Below the pieces are notes generated by a model. That model was given only the letters and a program-made list of their open reading frames with translations, was not told the DNA's origin and ran no database searches. 64,000 nt of DNA from Hydnum rufescens UP504 (taxonomy: Eukaryota; Basidiomycota; Agaricomycetes; Cantharellales; Hydnaceae), in the NCBI GenBank assembly GCA_014904985.1, contig MU128998.1, positions 56,132-120,131 of the forward strand. The letters are read 5' to 3'. The translations under genes were made by a program, and so were the position numbers. Shown one piece after another: positions 54,402 to 64,000 of this stretch (the first letter of the stretch is position 1; each line of letters begins with the position of its first letter).

Positions 54402-56724
54402 TTCAAGACTGTACGATTTCAAAAGAAGAAGGACGAAGAGGGCATTTAAGCAACAGTCACTCGGACATCGAGTCCCAGAAGCAGCACACCATGGGACCCC
54501 GAAGACAACGCGGCCCAGGCTTGCAGGAGAATCGCGACCACACAAGAAGTTGTTCGGTCTGTGGGATCGCACAAATAGCATCATCAGACTTATACTCTGG
54601 ACCACACACATTCAGACGCACCCCGTACTATGTCCAGAAACATTATCAACAACTTCCTGCTCTTGTTTGCTACAGATGTAGGCGGAATAATCGCTCGGTG
54701 ACCAAGCAAGCGTGCGTAACAGAAGAGATATGTACTGAGGGGAGAAAACCAGGAGCGTCGCGTGGCAACGAATAGGAGAGTCTACCCCCTCTCGGTCCAT
54801 TCCATGGCTGTATAAGGACTTCGCACAAGACGGTCGTCCCTCGCTCTCTTTTCAGCACAGAGACCGAACAGTCAAAAAGGAGACTCTTAAATGGCCGACA
54901 CTAAACCAATGGGTCCCAAGACGCGAGGGCAAAGATGTTGACCTCTACGGCGAAAGCCAAAACAAAAGCGTAGGACGCACTCTGATTCCGTATCAGTCAC
55001 GTGGTCCAAAGGCTTGCAAGTGGCCACGCATTTCCATGCCACCAAGCGAGCAAGCCATCTTGTTATCATCGGACTGCGAAAACCAGCAGCCTGAATAAGT
55101 GCCTAGTAAAAAGGAGATTTTCCCGGGTGAAGCATTGCAGGTAGCTTTGGGGGTCCATTCGGGAGGTTTCAAGTCACCCTGAAGGGAGTGGGGCGGGGGG
55201 ACATCTTGTCCACGACTGACTCAAATTCATCCACAATTCCCACACCAAATTCTCGATCCTGTGGACTATCCCAGAGCTGATTCCTACACTCACCGGGCGA
55301 TCCGCATTATATTCATACGTGCCGCGGCGATTGTGGCCTCATCTCCTCCTTCGTCACATGCTCTTGAGAGCGGAGCAAAAGCAGAGGGCGGAGGAGACGG
55401 TTGGAGAATGGCAACTGCCGAAAGAAGCGGTCGAAGCGGAACAACCTGCAGTCTGACTTTTGTGACCCTGTAAATGGTCACTCAGGTCAATTGGGTCAAT
55501 TGCCAAAAGGCCACCTCAGCCTGGTAACTGTGGTCTTTGTAGGCTGATAGGTATTTGTTATCTCCTTGATCCTTGGAACACCATTTGGCGCTCAGGTCTT
55601 TTACGCGTAGGGAGTGCTGCTCTACTAGGAATGCTCAACTTGCGCCCCTCTGTTGGACACCTGTAAAGGCTGAAACCTGGTGCCACCACTCTGACGAGAA
55701 CCGGTACAAGTCTGGCTCTTCTTTCTACATACTGTTCTCTTGAGTCATGTTCAAAATGTGGGAGCCCTTCGGCAGTTGTCACGTCCAGAATTTTGGACTT
55801 GAGTTCGACGGTCCTTTTCTTGTGGATGTCTGATCTCCCCCACACAACTTGGATAACTACAGAATGGCCACACCGATTGACCAACGTTCGATATGAGGGA
55901 GAGTACGATATCGCCACATTTGTGCCTCCCGGCAGTGACAGTTTGCTCCAGACTCAGCGTCTAGAGAATAACCACATACAGTAATCTGCCCACGTTCACT
56001 TGGAGTCGAAAGGCGAACACACAGACCTGGAGCAGATACCAATCGCGTGGACCCCCCCCTCGAACAACCTACCCCACTCCTCGCCTCTCGCTTCCGTAGC
56101 GCCAGAATTTCAGCCTTCCCAAACATCTCGTTGCTTCTCTCCGTCCAGAGCATGGTGCCGCCATCCTGCTTGAAGACGTGTTGCTCGGAGCCCGTATTGA
56201 CAGCTTTTCTGCTGTCGTTTATAGGTCATGTAGTCACAATAATTACTTGGCAACCGAGGAAACGTTTGCGCCTACCACCGTTGACAGTTAAGACGGCCGA
56301 AGTGATTTCCCATTAGCTCTGCTCATATATCCTCGGGGAGGTTCTTGGCGAGCGAAAGGGACCAAGTAGTATGTCCCATTAAAAACCTGAAGTTTTATAT
56401 TCTTTGTGAAGAACGACCCCTTGCTAAGACTGTGTCAGGGGGGTCAACCACGTACGTATCCATCCACGAGGCACACCGCGGCGTAGCAGAAAAAAAAATA
56501 CATATTGAGCACGAAAAATCAAGAGCGTTGCGGTTTGAGGGACTGGAGTCCCCCCTCAAAGCCCATCCATAATTCCAACCCGAGGTCATCGCATCAGACG
56601 TCGGCGGAAACAGACGATCCTCGTCCCCTACACTCTTTGCTGTGCTGAGGCCAAACAACCAAAAACCGGCGACTCAGAGATGACCGGAACTCAATCAATT
56701 CATCCAACCTCACAGCATTGAGGA
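54402..56724. repeat. Long dispersed repeat, copy B (continuous)
   Basis: It matches copy A parts 42295-43572 and 48267-49434 in order. Its left end abuts the truncated ammonium transporter and its right end abuts the copia LTR at 56725. Short ORFs are not conserved with copy A. No terminal inverted or direct repeats were seen, so the class is unknown. Confidence 0.75.
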
Positions 56725-57110
56725 TGTTGGAGCGAGCGGATACGGAAGCGACCGGATACGACGTCGGAGACAAGCGCGACCCCTAGGGGGCTATGCAAAC
56801 AGCACCGACCTTGATTATCTAGGATCTTGTAGATAGGTTTCACCGGCAATCTTTTCCTTGCCGCCATCATTGGACTTTTACTTCATCCTTACCCCATATT
56901 TTACCCCATCTTATGTGTTTCTGTGCCTCATGTAAATAGTATAAAGGACGGGCTTGAGCCCACATAAATCTCAAGGACTTCTCTGTGTGTGTTCTTCCTG
57001 CCACCTGCTTAATTCACCTGGGGGACTCAAGTCTCGCTGATCCACCGAATTCGTCCTCACCCACTTAGTAATCAGGGGGAGTTGTTCTCGCGCAAATACC
57101 ATAACTCTCA
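56725..57110 (+). mobile_element. Putative 5' LTR of a copia retrotransposon
   Basis: It starts TGTTGGAGCGAGCGG and ends CTCTCA, so it has the usual TG..CA borders. A TATA-like motif AGTATAAAGG lies at about 56938. It is followed by CTAGGTTATGGGCCC, a plausible primer-binding region, and then gag. No 3' LTR copy was found in the window, so the right border is inferred. It sits inside repeat copy B homology, marking a later insertion. Confidence 0.5.
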
Positions 57111-57188
57111 CTAGGTTATGGGCCCATTGCTGCTCTCTTAAAGAAACACATTTACCCCCTATTTTTCTCACAACTAGAAAAGATCACT

Positions 57189-58262
57189 ATGAGTGATGAA
57201 TTCAAGATTTGGGTTACAAAATTGGCAGCAGATGGTATGAACTGGGTCACATACCGCAACCGGATTATGTGGGCCCTCAATGCAAAAGGGCTCCTTGAGC
57301 ACCTTACGAAGTGATGTGATTACAGTCAGACTATAGCGCTGCTGGTATGGTCAATGGACTTATGCTGGAGGCTCGATGGAAGAAGGACAAGGCCATGGTT
57401 AAACAACTTGTGGCCGGCTTGGTCCCTGATACAGTGTTCAGCCAGATTAAGGCTGGACTAAAGGCCAAGGAGGTCTGGGATCAGCTCCAGGCTTTATATG
57501 AAGGACAGTCAAAGTTAATTTTGGTCGACTTATGAAAGCAATTACAGAATACTTGCTGCAGTGTGGATGATGATGTCCATGCACACTTTGACAAATTGGC
57601 CGATCTTAAAGAGCAGTTGGCAGCCATGGGTGCCACTATTCTGGATGAAGAATATGGAAACATTCTATTGGGATCACTCCCCAACTCATACGATAATATG
57701 ATAAATTCGATTATGGACACTGCAGATCTCAGTGGCAAGTCTATTACACCAACTCTGGTAATCTGCCTCATGACAGATGAGTATGACCGGCAAACCCTGA
57801 AGAAGGGGAAGTCCAAATCAAATAACGACGAGGCCTTCCATGCCAACAGGCAAAGGAAGAGCAAGAAGGATGTTGAGTGCTTCAATTGCCACCGAAAGGG
57901 ACACTTCAAAGTGGACTGTTGGGTGAAAGGGGGAGGAAAGGAAGGCCAGGGACCCCACGGATCGCTGAACTCTAGGATGGGTGCTAAGGAAAGCACCTCA
58001 GCAGCTGCACATGCTGACGTTGAGGCATAGGGCAACAATCGAGGCCATTGGGCCACAGCCAGATATCGCAGCAACAACGAACGAACAGACAAAATCCCCT
58101 GCTTATGCTGAAATATACGATTCAGGGGCCACCTGACACATGTCTCCATATAAGGAGCAATTCATTAATTACCATCCTATTGACCCTCACCCAATCCTTG
58201 CAGCTAACAACTGAGTATTCCATGCTATTGGTGCTGGCAACTTAAAGATTCAAGTACCGATG
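57189..58262 (+). pseudogene. copia-type gag-protease fragment
   Basis: The reading begins MSDEFKIWVTKLAADGMNW and continues with the gag-like WALNAKGLLEHL, KEVWDQLQALYEGQSK and AHFDKLADLKEQLAAMG segments. A zinc knuckle CFNCHRKGHFKVDC (C-X2-C-X4-H-X4-C) follows, and a protease-type YDSGAT motif lies near 58110. Stops and frame changes occur at about 57316, 57535, 58030, 58134 and 58211. The element breaks off near 58262, where an unrelated repeat starts, and integrase and reverse transcriptase are absent. Confidence 0.8.
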
Positions 58263-58873
58263 TGGAAGATAAAAACATCCAGTATCAGAAAATGCAAATA
58301 TCTATTGATCCCAGCCATTGGAATGATCATGTGACCTATTACGAAATTAATTATGGCTATGCATGAAAACAGAGTTCATTTGATTACTCCATCAGTTTTG
58401 ATCGGAGAGGTACGCCCATATAGCTCTCGGAAAGCCACGATTCACACCTTTCAAATGGTACCAAACACAAGTCGAATGGACCAAAAATGCACTCTCCAGA
58501 CCAATTTTACTCTCAAAATCTGGGATTTTCAGTAAAAAACGAATTTCTCCGTCAGTTCGCATTTAATCCTCTCAGAACAACCGCACCTGGAAAGATATAG
58601 AAAATACACATCCAACAGTACTGAGCACGCGAAGAACAGATCAAAATGAACTCTACAGAACGATATTACTATCAGAATCAACACCCATCAGTAAAAAACA
58701 AATTTCTCTGTCAGTTTACACCGGATCTGCTCGGAACCACCGCTCCCAGAAGGCTGTTAAAAATCCACATCAAATGATACCAAGAACGTCTATTATGGAT
58801 GCAAACTGTTGTTTCTGCATCGAATCCCATCCCATGCACTTGTCCCCATTATCAACCAGCAACAAAAATCACA
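58263..58873 (+). repeat. AT-rich repeat X, first copy
   Basis: It starts TGTGGAAGATAAAAACATCC and is about 95 percent identical to 62503-63113. Internally two diverged segments of about 170 bp resemble each other (around 58490-58600 and 58650-58760, both with a TCAGTAAAAAAC core). Short conserved frames (GEVRPYSSRKATIHTFQMV) are interrupted by stops. The start directly abuts the copia fragment. Confidence 0.75.
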
Positions 58874-59430
58874 TTTGAACTTCAACCAAATCATTTATGG
58901 CAATTCAACTATCTCTATCCTGAACCATTCACCCACCTCGAATCCCATATGATCATCCATTATTTCCCAAATCCCCAAGTTGTGTTTGATGGCATTATAA
59001 AGACAAAAAGAGTCGATTGGACAATGTATGAGTTTGAGAACCGTTCAACAATCGACCCTCATTATGTCACAACCTCGAAATCGAATTTGTCCTTCTCCTC
59101 TGCGTTCCAGAAAACATATCTGTGCTCGTCAAACCTTCTCACAGATTCTCTTGACCTCCACCCCTGAACAATGTAATCCAAAGTGGGTGTTTGCTTGATA
59201 ATCCAAGACTTATACAAAGAAAAACTATTAAAACGCGGATATTACAAGATCCATAACCCGACAATAGCGACCTTCTATCAACCAATTCAAAGTATAAACT
59301 TGCAGGAGATTTCGCTTTGGTTTTGAAGGGTGGAAATGGTGGTACATTACACAAGGAAAGGTGTTCCAGGCTCAGTTGTATAAAGGGGAAAGATTAAAAG
59401 ACATTGCAAGGGGGCTCAATTAAAAGTGTT
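58874..59430 (+). repeat. AT-rich repeat Y, first copy
   Basis: It matches 61946-62502 closely and carries the open segment FNYLYPEPFTHLESHMIIHY..VFDGIIKTKRVDWTMYE in the plus frame in both copies. A frame break follows at the same place in each with different small indels. The protein family is not recognised. Confidence 0.75.
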
Positions 59431-60697
59431 CACCATCTGTTCAAGCAGTCCTTTACTATACTAGGCACGTTCACAATATACAATATGACCTCCGAGACAA
59501 TGAATGGCCGAGTTCAAGAAAAACCCAGCTGCCCCCTATGAGCTTGCAGACCTCCCATCCAACCCAGCCACCGAAGACTCCGATGTTGATTCAAATGGTG
59601 GTAGCCCAATGTCATGTACCTATTTACCTCTTTCTGGCCTTACAATAGCAAAACTCACGAATTCTACATCAGACCCAAAAAGCACCAACATCAACTAAAC
59701 TTGCAATCTCGTGCCTCACATCTCGTATCTCACACCTTGTGCCTCGCATCCTGTATCCTCATGCCTCACATCTTGTATCTCACACCTTGTATCCTCGCAT
59801 CTCATACCTTCACACCTCGCATCCTGTATCCTCGTGCCTCGCATCCTGTATCCTCACGCCTCACATCCCATATCTTTGTGTCTCGCATCCCATATCTTGC
59901 ACCTCGTGCCCTCACGCCTCATAACCTCCCGCTTTGCAACTTGTACCTCATATGCTGCAACCCACAATCATCTCGCGCCTCGTAACCTCCCACTTTGCAA
60001 CTCGTACCTTGTATGTTGCGGCTCACAATCTCGCGCCTCGTAACCTCACGACTCATAACCCCGCATTTCATAGGCATCCGATCTGTTCCCCACTCCCCTC
60101 TGTCTTTCTCTTTCTTCCTTTCTCACTGATTCTGTCCTTAACAATAAAATCTGTGCCTCGAATGTTCCTTTCGCAATATGCTCCAAGACCAATGTACCAA
60201 ATATGTCGCCTGTTGACCAAGGAAAACTTTTATTTTCTCTCAGTTCTCTGTTTATTGTATGAGCTCACCTGAAAACTGCTACTAGTAAAATCTAAAATCT
60301 TCTATTCCTCCCCTTTAAAAATGTGTTTGATTTCACCTAAGGTCTTTTGAACTTAGTCAAAAAAATAAAATAAAATAAACCAGAGACCAAAGTCAAAGTC
60401 AAAACTCAACAAGTTATGGCCCATATAGCCTGAACCAAGCCCGTAAAAAGCACCACACCATGAATCTACAAACAACAAGAATTAACTGACAAACAATTAG
60501 AAATATGCTGAATCCAAACCCGAATCAAACACCTTGAAAATCTAAAAGACCCTGTTGAATCCAGACCATCTCAAGCCACCTATAAAAAGCACCTCTAACA
60601 CAAATTCTCTCCCCCTTATTCCATCTCTATGACTCTGAAAAACATATGTTAACAAAATTTCTAAAGTTCATACAATGCTTACTTAAAAAGGGGTAGA
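59431..60697. other. Region between repeats: minisatellite and AT-rich non-coding sequence
   Basis: Besides the CT-rich minisatellite at 59705-60060, the only content is short ORFs (for example a possible exon around 59504-59698) and an AT-rich stretch at 60290-60690. No gene is supported. Confidence 0.4.
59705..60060. repeat. CT-rich imperfect minisatellite
   Basis: Imperfect units of about 10-14 bp are repeated, such as CTCGCATCCTGTATC and CCTCACATCTTGTATC, becoming CTCGTAACCTCCC types to the right. Roughly 25-30 units span about 355 bp. Several frames stay open across it, giving spurious His/Ser/Tyr-rich ORFs. Confidence 0.85.
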
Positions 60698-61072
60698 ATG
60701 TTGTCCATTATGCCTACCAATGTGCTCACCAATGGCTTCCCGGAAATCCATACTGAACTTACACCTGATCTTGATGACATACAAATCCCAGACGAGATAA
60801 ACCAGCACTTTGTACAATTCACACAACATGTCAGAGACCACAATGATCCAATTCTCAAAATCAATATTGGACAAATGGGTTACTTTTGCCCCAACACAAC
60901 AAATGCAGTCCAAACATATACACTTGCCCACATCGAATCATACTGCATAATTCAAGACCACTCTGAAGGCAATGATTTTCATGTGAAGGTGCAGATAAGG
61001 CTCATCATGTTTGGAAATGTTGATAGAGACGCGGTCAACCTTCCTACTTTCGTTCACCTCCCTCCTGTATAA
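60698..61072 (+). CDS. Hypothetical protein, 124 aa, with a diverged paralogue downstream
   Basis: This is an ATG-initiated open frame with an acidic start (ELTPDLDDIQIPDEIN) followed by INIGQMGYFCPNT, ESYCIIQDHSEG and VQIRLIMFGNVDRD. The second half aligns with the decayed frame at 61497-61706 (VGEFGTFYPDT, NQIRIKDFSSDG, IIHFIIVFGDLED), so it is a duplicated protein-coding module. The setting is AT-rich repetitive DNA, so it probably belongs to a mobile element. I do not recognise the family. Confidence 0.4.
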   Translation: MLSIMPTNVLTNGFPEIHTELTPDLDDIQIPDEINQHFVQFTQHVRDHNDPILKINIGQMGYFCPNTTNAVQTYTLAHIESYCIIQDHSEGNDFHVKVQIRLIMFGNVDRDAVNLPTFVHLPPV

Positions 61073-61945
61073 ATCCACATCATCATTGTCGAATCACCTC
61101 CATAAAAATTCGAATGAAATATTTTCATGGAAACACTTGGATAAATGAAAAACACCATAAAAGGAAAGCATGAAATTACAAATCTAATCACGTGTATAAA
61201 ATCAAACATAAAAGCCATCAAAAACGCAGACCTAACGCCTTCATCCACAAATCCTAAAACCTTTCTATTACAACCTCAAAAGCCATGAGTTCATCCAGTA
61301 TGTAAAAACTGCGATCATTAAGGACGTTCACTAAACAAACAGGAACCTAGATGATATCAAGAACTCAAGCAGTGATTCGAATTCAACCGCCGATGGGATT
61401 TCTCTTTCATGTCAGGACTTCACGACAATGCCAGAAACTGAAATTGGCTTAAAAGTATATGTAACTACCCACAATTCACCCTTCCTATCACTATGAGTAG
61501 GGGAATTTGGCACATTTTATCCCGACACCAAAAATGACAATGAACACTTCTATTTTGCTCGCCTGAATCAAATCCGAATCAAAGACTTCAGTTCAGATGG
61601 TCGCCTCCTCATTCAGATCATTCATTTTATCATAGTATTTGGAGACTTGGAGGATGAAGAGTGCCCCCACCCATATTTCACCCACACGATCCCAATCATC
61701 ATATAATCAATTACGAAATAAACCTCCACCTCCACCCAAAGACATTGATATAAAAAGGGAACAATAGCGAAATGTGAAACAAGTGACCCTGTTGATCAAT
61801 GAAGGAATCCGAACTCATGGGAAGCCTAAGCGAAATTAAAGGTTGACACATGATCACAGACCAACGGATGCAAAAATGACATAAAAGCAAATCAAATGAC
61901 TATCCCCAAGGTACGAATCAAAAGTGTTCACCATGCCATTGGAAC
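61073..61945. other. AT-rich region holding the decayed paralogue
   Basis: Apart from the pseudogene frame at 61497-61706, nothing is supported here. Confidence 0.4.
61497..61706 (+). pseudogene. Decayed paralogue of the 124-aa hypothetical protein
   Basis: The plus frame reads VGEFGTFYPDTKNDNEH, FARLNQIRIKDFSSDG and IIVFGDLEDEECPHPYF before a stop. It lines up with the C-terminal half of the 60698-61072 product. A stop codon precedes VGEFG, and no start is available. Confidence 0.4.
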
Positions 61946-62502
61946 TTCACACAATCATTTACTGGCAATTCAACTATCTCTATCCTGAACCATTCACCCA
62001 CCTCGAATCCCATATGATCATCCATTATTTCCCAAATCCCCAAGTCGTGTTTGATGGCATTATAAAGACAAAAAGAGTCGATTGGACAATGTACGAGTTG
62101 GAGAACCGTTCAACAATCGACCCTCATTACGTCACAACCTCGAAATCGAATTTGTCCTTCTCCTCTGCATTCCAGAAAACATATCTGTGCCTCGTCAAAC
62201 CTTCTCCACAGATTCTCTTGACCTCCACCTGAACAATGTAATCCAAAGTGGGTGTTTGCTTGATAATCCAAGACTTATACAAAGAAAAACCTATTGAAAA
62301 CGCGGATATTAAAAGATCCATACCCGACAATAAGCGACTTCTATCACCAAATTCAAAGTATAAACTTGCAGGAGATTTCGCTTTGGTTTGAAGGGTGGAA
62401 ATGGTGGTATTACACAAGGAAAGGCGACTCAGGCTCAGTTGTATAAACCAGGGAAAGATAAAAGACATTGCAAGGGGCTGCAATTAAAAGTGTTCACCAT
62501 CT
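61946..62502 (+). repeat. AT-rich repeat Y, second copy
   Basis: This is the second copy of 58874-59430 in the same orientation. Its right end (GTTCACCATCTG) runs directly into repeat X, whereas in the first copy the order is X then Y. Differences from the first copy are mostly single-base indels and scattered substitutions. Confidence 0.75.
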
Positions 62503-63113
62503 GTGGAAGATAAAAACATCCAGTATCAGAAAATGCAAATATCTATTGATCCCAGCCATTGGAATGATCATGTGACCTATTATGAAATTAATTACAGCTA
62601 TGCATGAAAACAGAGTTCGTTCGATTACTCCGTCAGTTTTGATCGGAGAGGTACGCCCATATAGCTCTCGGAAAGCCACGATTCACACCTTTCAAATGGT
62701 ACCAAACACAAGTCGAATGGACCAAAAATGCACTCTCCAGACCAATTTTACTATCAAAATCCGGGATTTTCAGTAAAAAATGAATTTCTCCATCAGTTCG
62801 CATTTAATCCTCTCAAAACAACCGTGCCTGGAAAGATATAGAAAATCCTCATCCAACGGTACTGAGCATGCGAAGAACAGATCAAAATGAACTCTACAGA
62901 ACAATATTACTATCAGAATCAACACCCATCAGTAAAAAACAAATTTCTCTGTCAGTTTACACCGGATCTGCTCGGAACCACCGCGCCCAGAAAGCTGTTA
63001 AAAATCCGCATCGAAATGATACCAAGAACGTCTATTATGGATGCAAACTGTTGTTTCTGCATCGAATCCCATCCCATGCACTTGTCCCCATTATCAACCA
63101 GCAACAAAAACAT
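62503..63113 (+). repeat. AT-rich repeat X, second copy
   Basis: This is the second copy of 58263-58873, about 95 percent identical. The frame MNSTEQYYYQNQHPSVKNKF..TSIMDANCCF is open longer here than in the first copy. The outer border is near 63113. Confidence 0.75.
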
Positions 63114-63229
63114 CTTAACCACTGGACTACAAACAAATTAATCTCCAAGAACTCGGAAATATCCTTTGATTTCATCTCCCATTGCCACAAATAACTTCTA
63201 GAACCTCACAGATAAGAAAGATAACACCC

Positions 63230-63453
63230 CCTTGACTACCCTTTTGTTCTGTTTATGAATGACTCACCTTCCTTGCAACCACTTTATGAAAGATAACACC
63301 TTCTTAGCAACCCTTTTGTTCTGTTTATGAATGACTCACCTATCTTGCAACCACTTTATGAATGACTCACCTATCATGCAACCACCTTATGAATGACTCA
63401 CCCTCCTTGACAACCCTATTGTTCTCACATATGACTCACCTAGGAGTGAGTCA
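63230..63453 (+). promoter_or_regulatory. Array of six TGACTCA (Gcn4/AP-1-type) sites
   Basis: TGACTCA occurs at 63260, 63332, 63363, 63394 and 63432, and in reverse (TGAGTCA) at 63447. The last two form a palindrome around ACCTAGGAGT. The sites sit in imperfect tandem units containing ATGAATGACTCACC and TTGCAACCA. bZIP proteins such as Gcn4 bind this heptamer in fungi; use here is inferred. Confidence 0.6.
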
Positions 63454-63484
63454 TATTCTTTAAACACAGCCACCTTCAGAAAGG

Positions 63485-63490
63485 TATAAA
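63485..63490 (+). promoter_or_regulatory. TATA box downstream of the TGACTCA array
   Basis: TATAAA in GGTATAAAAGCTGG lies 32 bp after the last TGAGTCA site, so transcription would start near 63515-63525. The transcribed part (to 64000) has no recognisable ORF, which suggests an LTR or a gene continuing outside the window. Confidence 0.5.
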
Positions 63491-63499
63491 AGCTGGTAG

Positions 63500-64000
63500 A
63501 TTTTCCTGTATCCCCCATCATCTTCTCACTACTGGAATATACTACTGTCTACAAATCTGCTTGCATCTGAAGAGAGTACTGATCTGAAAGCCATCTGGAG
63601 CTAAGTCATATACAAGGTTGTTAAGACTAAGTCACTGGAAGCCCTCTATGCGAAACACTAAGCCAAGGATAGTTGCAGGACCTAAGGTTAGAGTTGCTGG
63701 ACATCCAAGGAAAGGTGAGTAATAATAAAGTCAAGTCAGAAGAAGAAAGAAATACATTGACACACTGAATCAAGCTTAAACTAGTCCAGAACCTCTTTAG
63801 AATCTGCATTTTGACCAGGAGGACACAAATAGGTATACACAAATAGCAGTAAACAGTTCAATACAACACATATAAGCCTTTCATATGCATCCCACAATAT
63901 ATCATTGACTATAGCTAGTCCATACCATTCGCTTACCATCACTGAATACCATACACAACTTGTTAGAGAGTGATCAACCATCAGAGCGAACCAGCACAAC
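63500..64000. other. Downstream of TATA box to window end, no gene recognised
   Basis: This part holds only short ORFs. A GAAAGGTGAGTAATAA sequence at about 63712 could be a 5' splice site of a leader exon. Nothing else is supported. Confidence 0.3.

Noticed and set aside
54019..54681. Plus-strand ORFs over the ammonium transporter
   Set aside because: They are shadows of the minus-strand AMT frame, which has clear family motifs.
59705..60060. Ser/His/Tyr-rich ORFs on the plus strand
   Set aside because: They arise from the CT-rich minisatellite, which is open in all three plus frames.
63240..63420. CRISPR-like spaced repeats
   Set aside because: The repeated ATGAATGACTCACC units have variable, related spacers and a eukaryotic promoter context; a tandem promoter array explains them.

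Overview
The window looks like a gene-sparse, repeat-rich accessory stretch of a filamentous basidiomycete (Agaricomycetes) chromosome. The evidence is many very short spliceosomal introns (39-80 nt, GT..AG), NACHT-WD40 NLR-type genes, F-box and DUF6534-like genes, a KDM5-type JmjC gene with multiple PHD fingers, copia and MITE debris, and no bacterial operon structure. The species cannot be named from sequence alone.

Layout. (1) 1-3.0 kb: a NACHT-WD40 NLR-like gene on the minus strand whose WD40 end runs off the left edge. (2) 3.5-16.5 kb: three diverged tandem copies of a roughly 4.3-kb unit without large intact genes; each carries a tiny spliced gene or its remains, and a nested pair of TA-flanked MITE-like elements sits at the first unit junction. 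(3) 16.6-21.5 kb: a second NACHT-WD40 gene, paralogous to the first, with at least 13 nearly identical WD40 blades and a C-terminal hexapeptide-repeat tail; its upstream flank (21.8-24 kb) matches the upstream flank of the first gene, so gene plus flank were duplicated together. (4) 24-41 kb: ordinary conserved genes: a five-exon F-box protein (-), an M20 carboxypeptidase (+), a CorA/Alr/Mnr2-type Mg2+ transporter (+), a KDM5-type histone demethylase (-) and an OCH1-like GT32 glycosyltransferase (-). (5) 42.3-56.7 kb: two copies of a long dispersed repeat. The first copy is split by a 3.8-kb segment carrying a catalase-like peroxidase and by an 851-bp MITE; the second copy has the empty MITE site, truncates an ammonium transporter gene, and is entered by a copia element. 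A DUF6534-like membrane protein gene lies between the copies. (6) 56.7-64 kb: copia LTR and gag, then AT-rich permuted repeats, a CT-rich minisatellite, unrecognised paralogous ORFs and a promoter-like array of TGACTCA sites.

Several otherwise conserved genes (both NLRs, M20 peptidase, CorA, KDM5, GT32) carry one or more single-base frame breaks, some in homopolymers. This suggests residual assembly indels, so pseudogene calls here are provisional. The NLR pair would act as intracellular immune or incompatibility sensors (NACHT switch plus WD40 ligand-binding propeller); the housekeeping genes have no evident common pathway.
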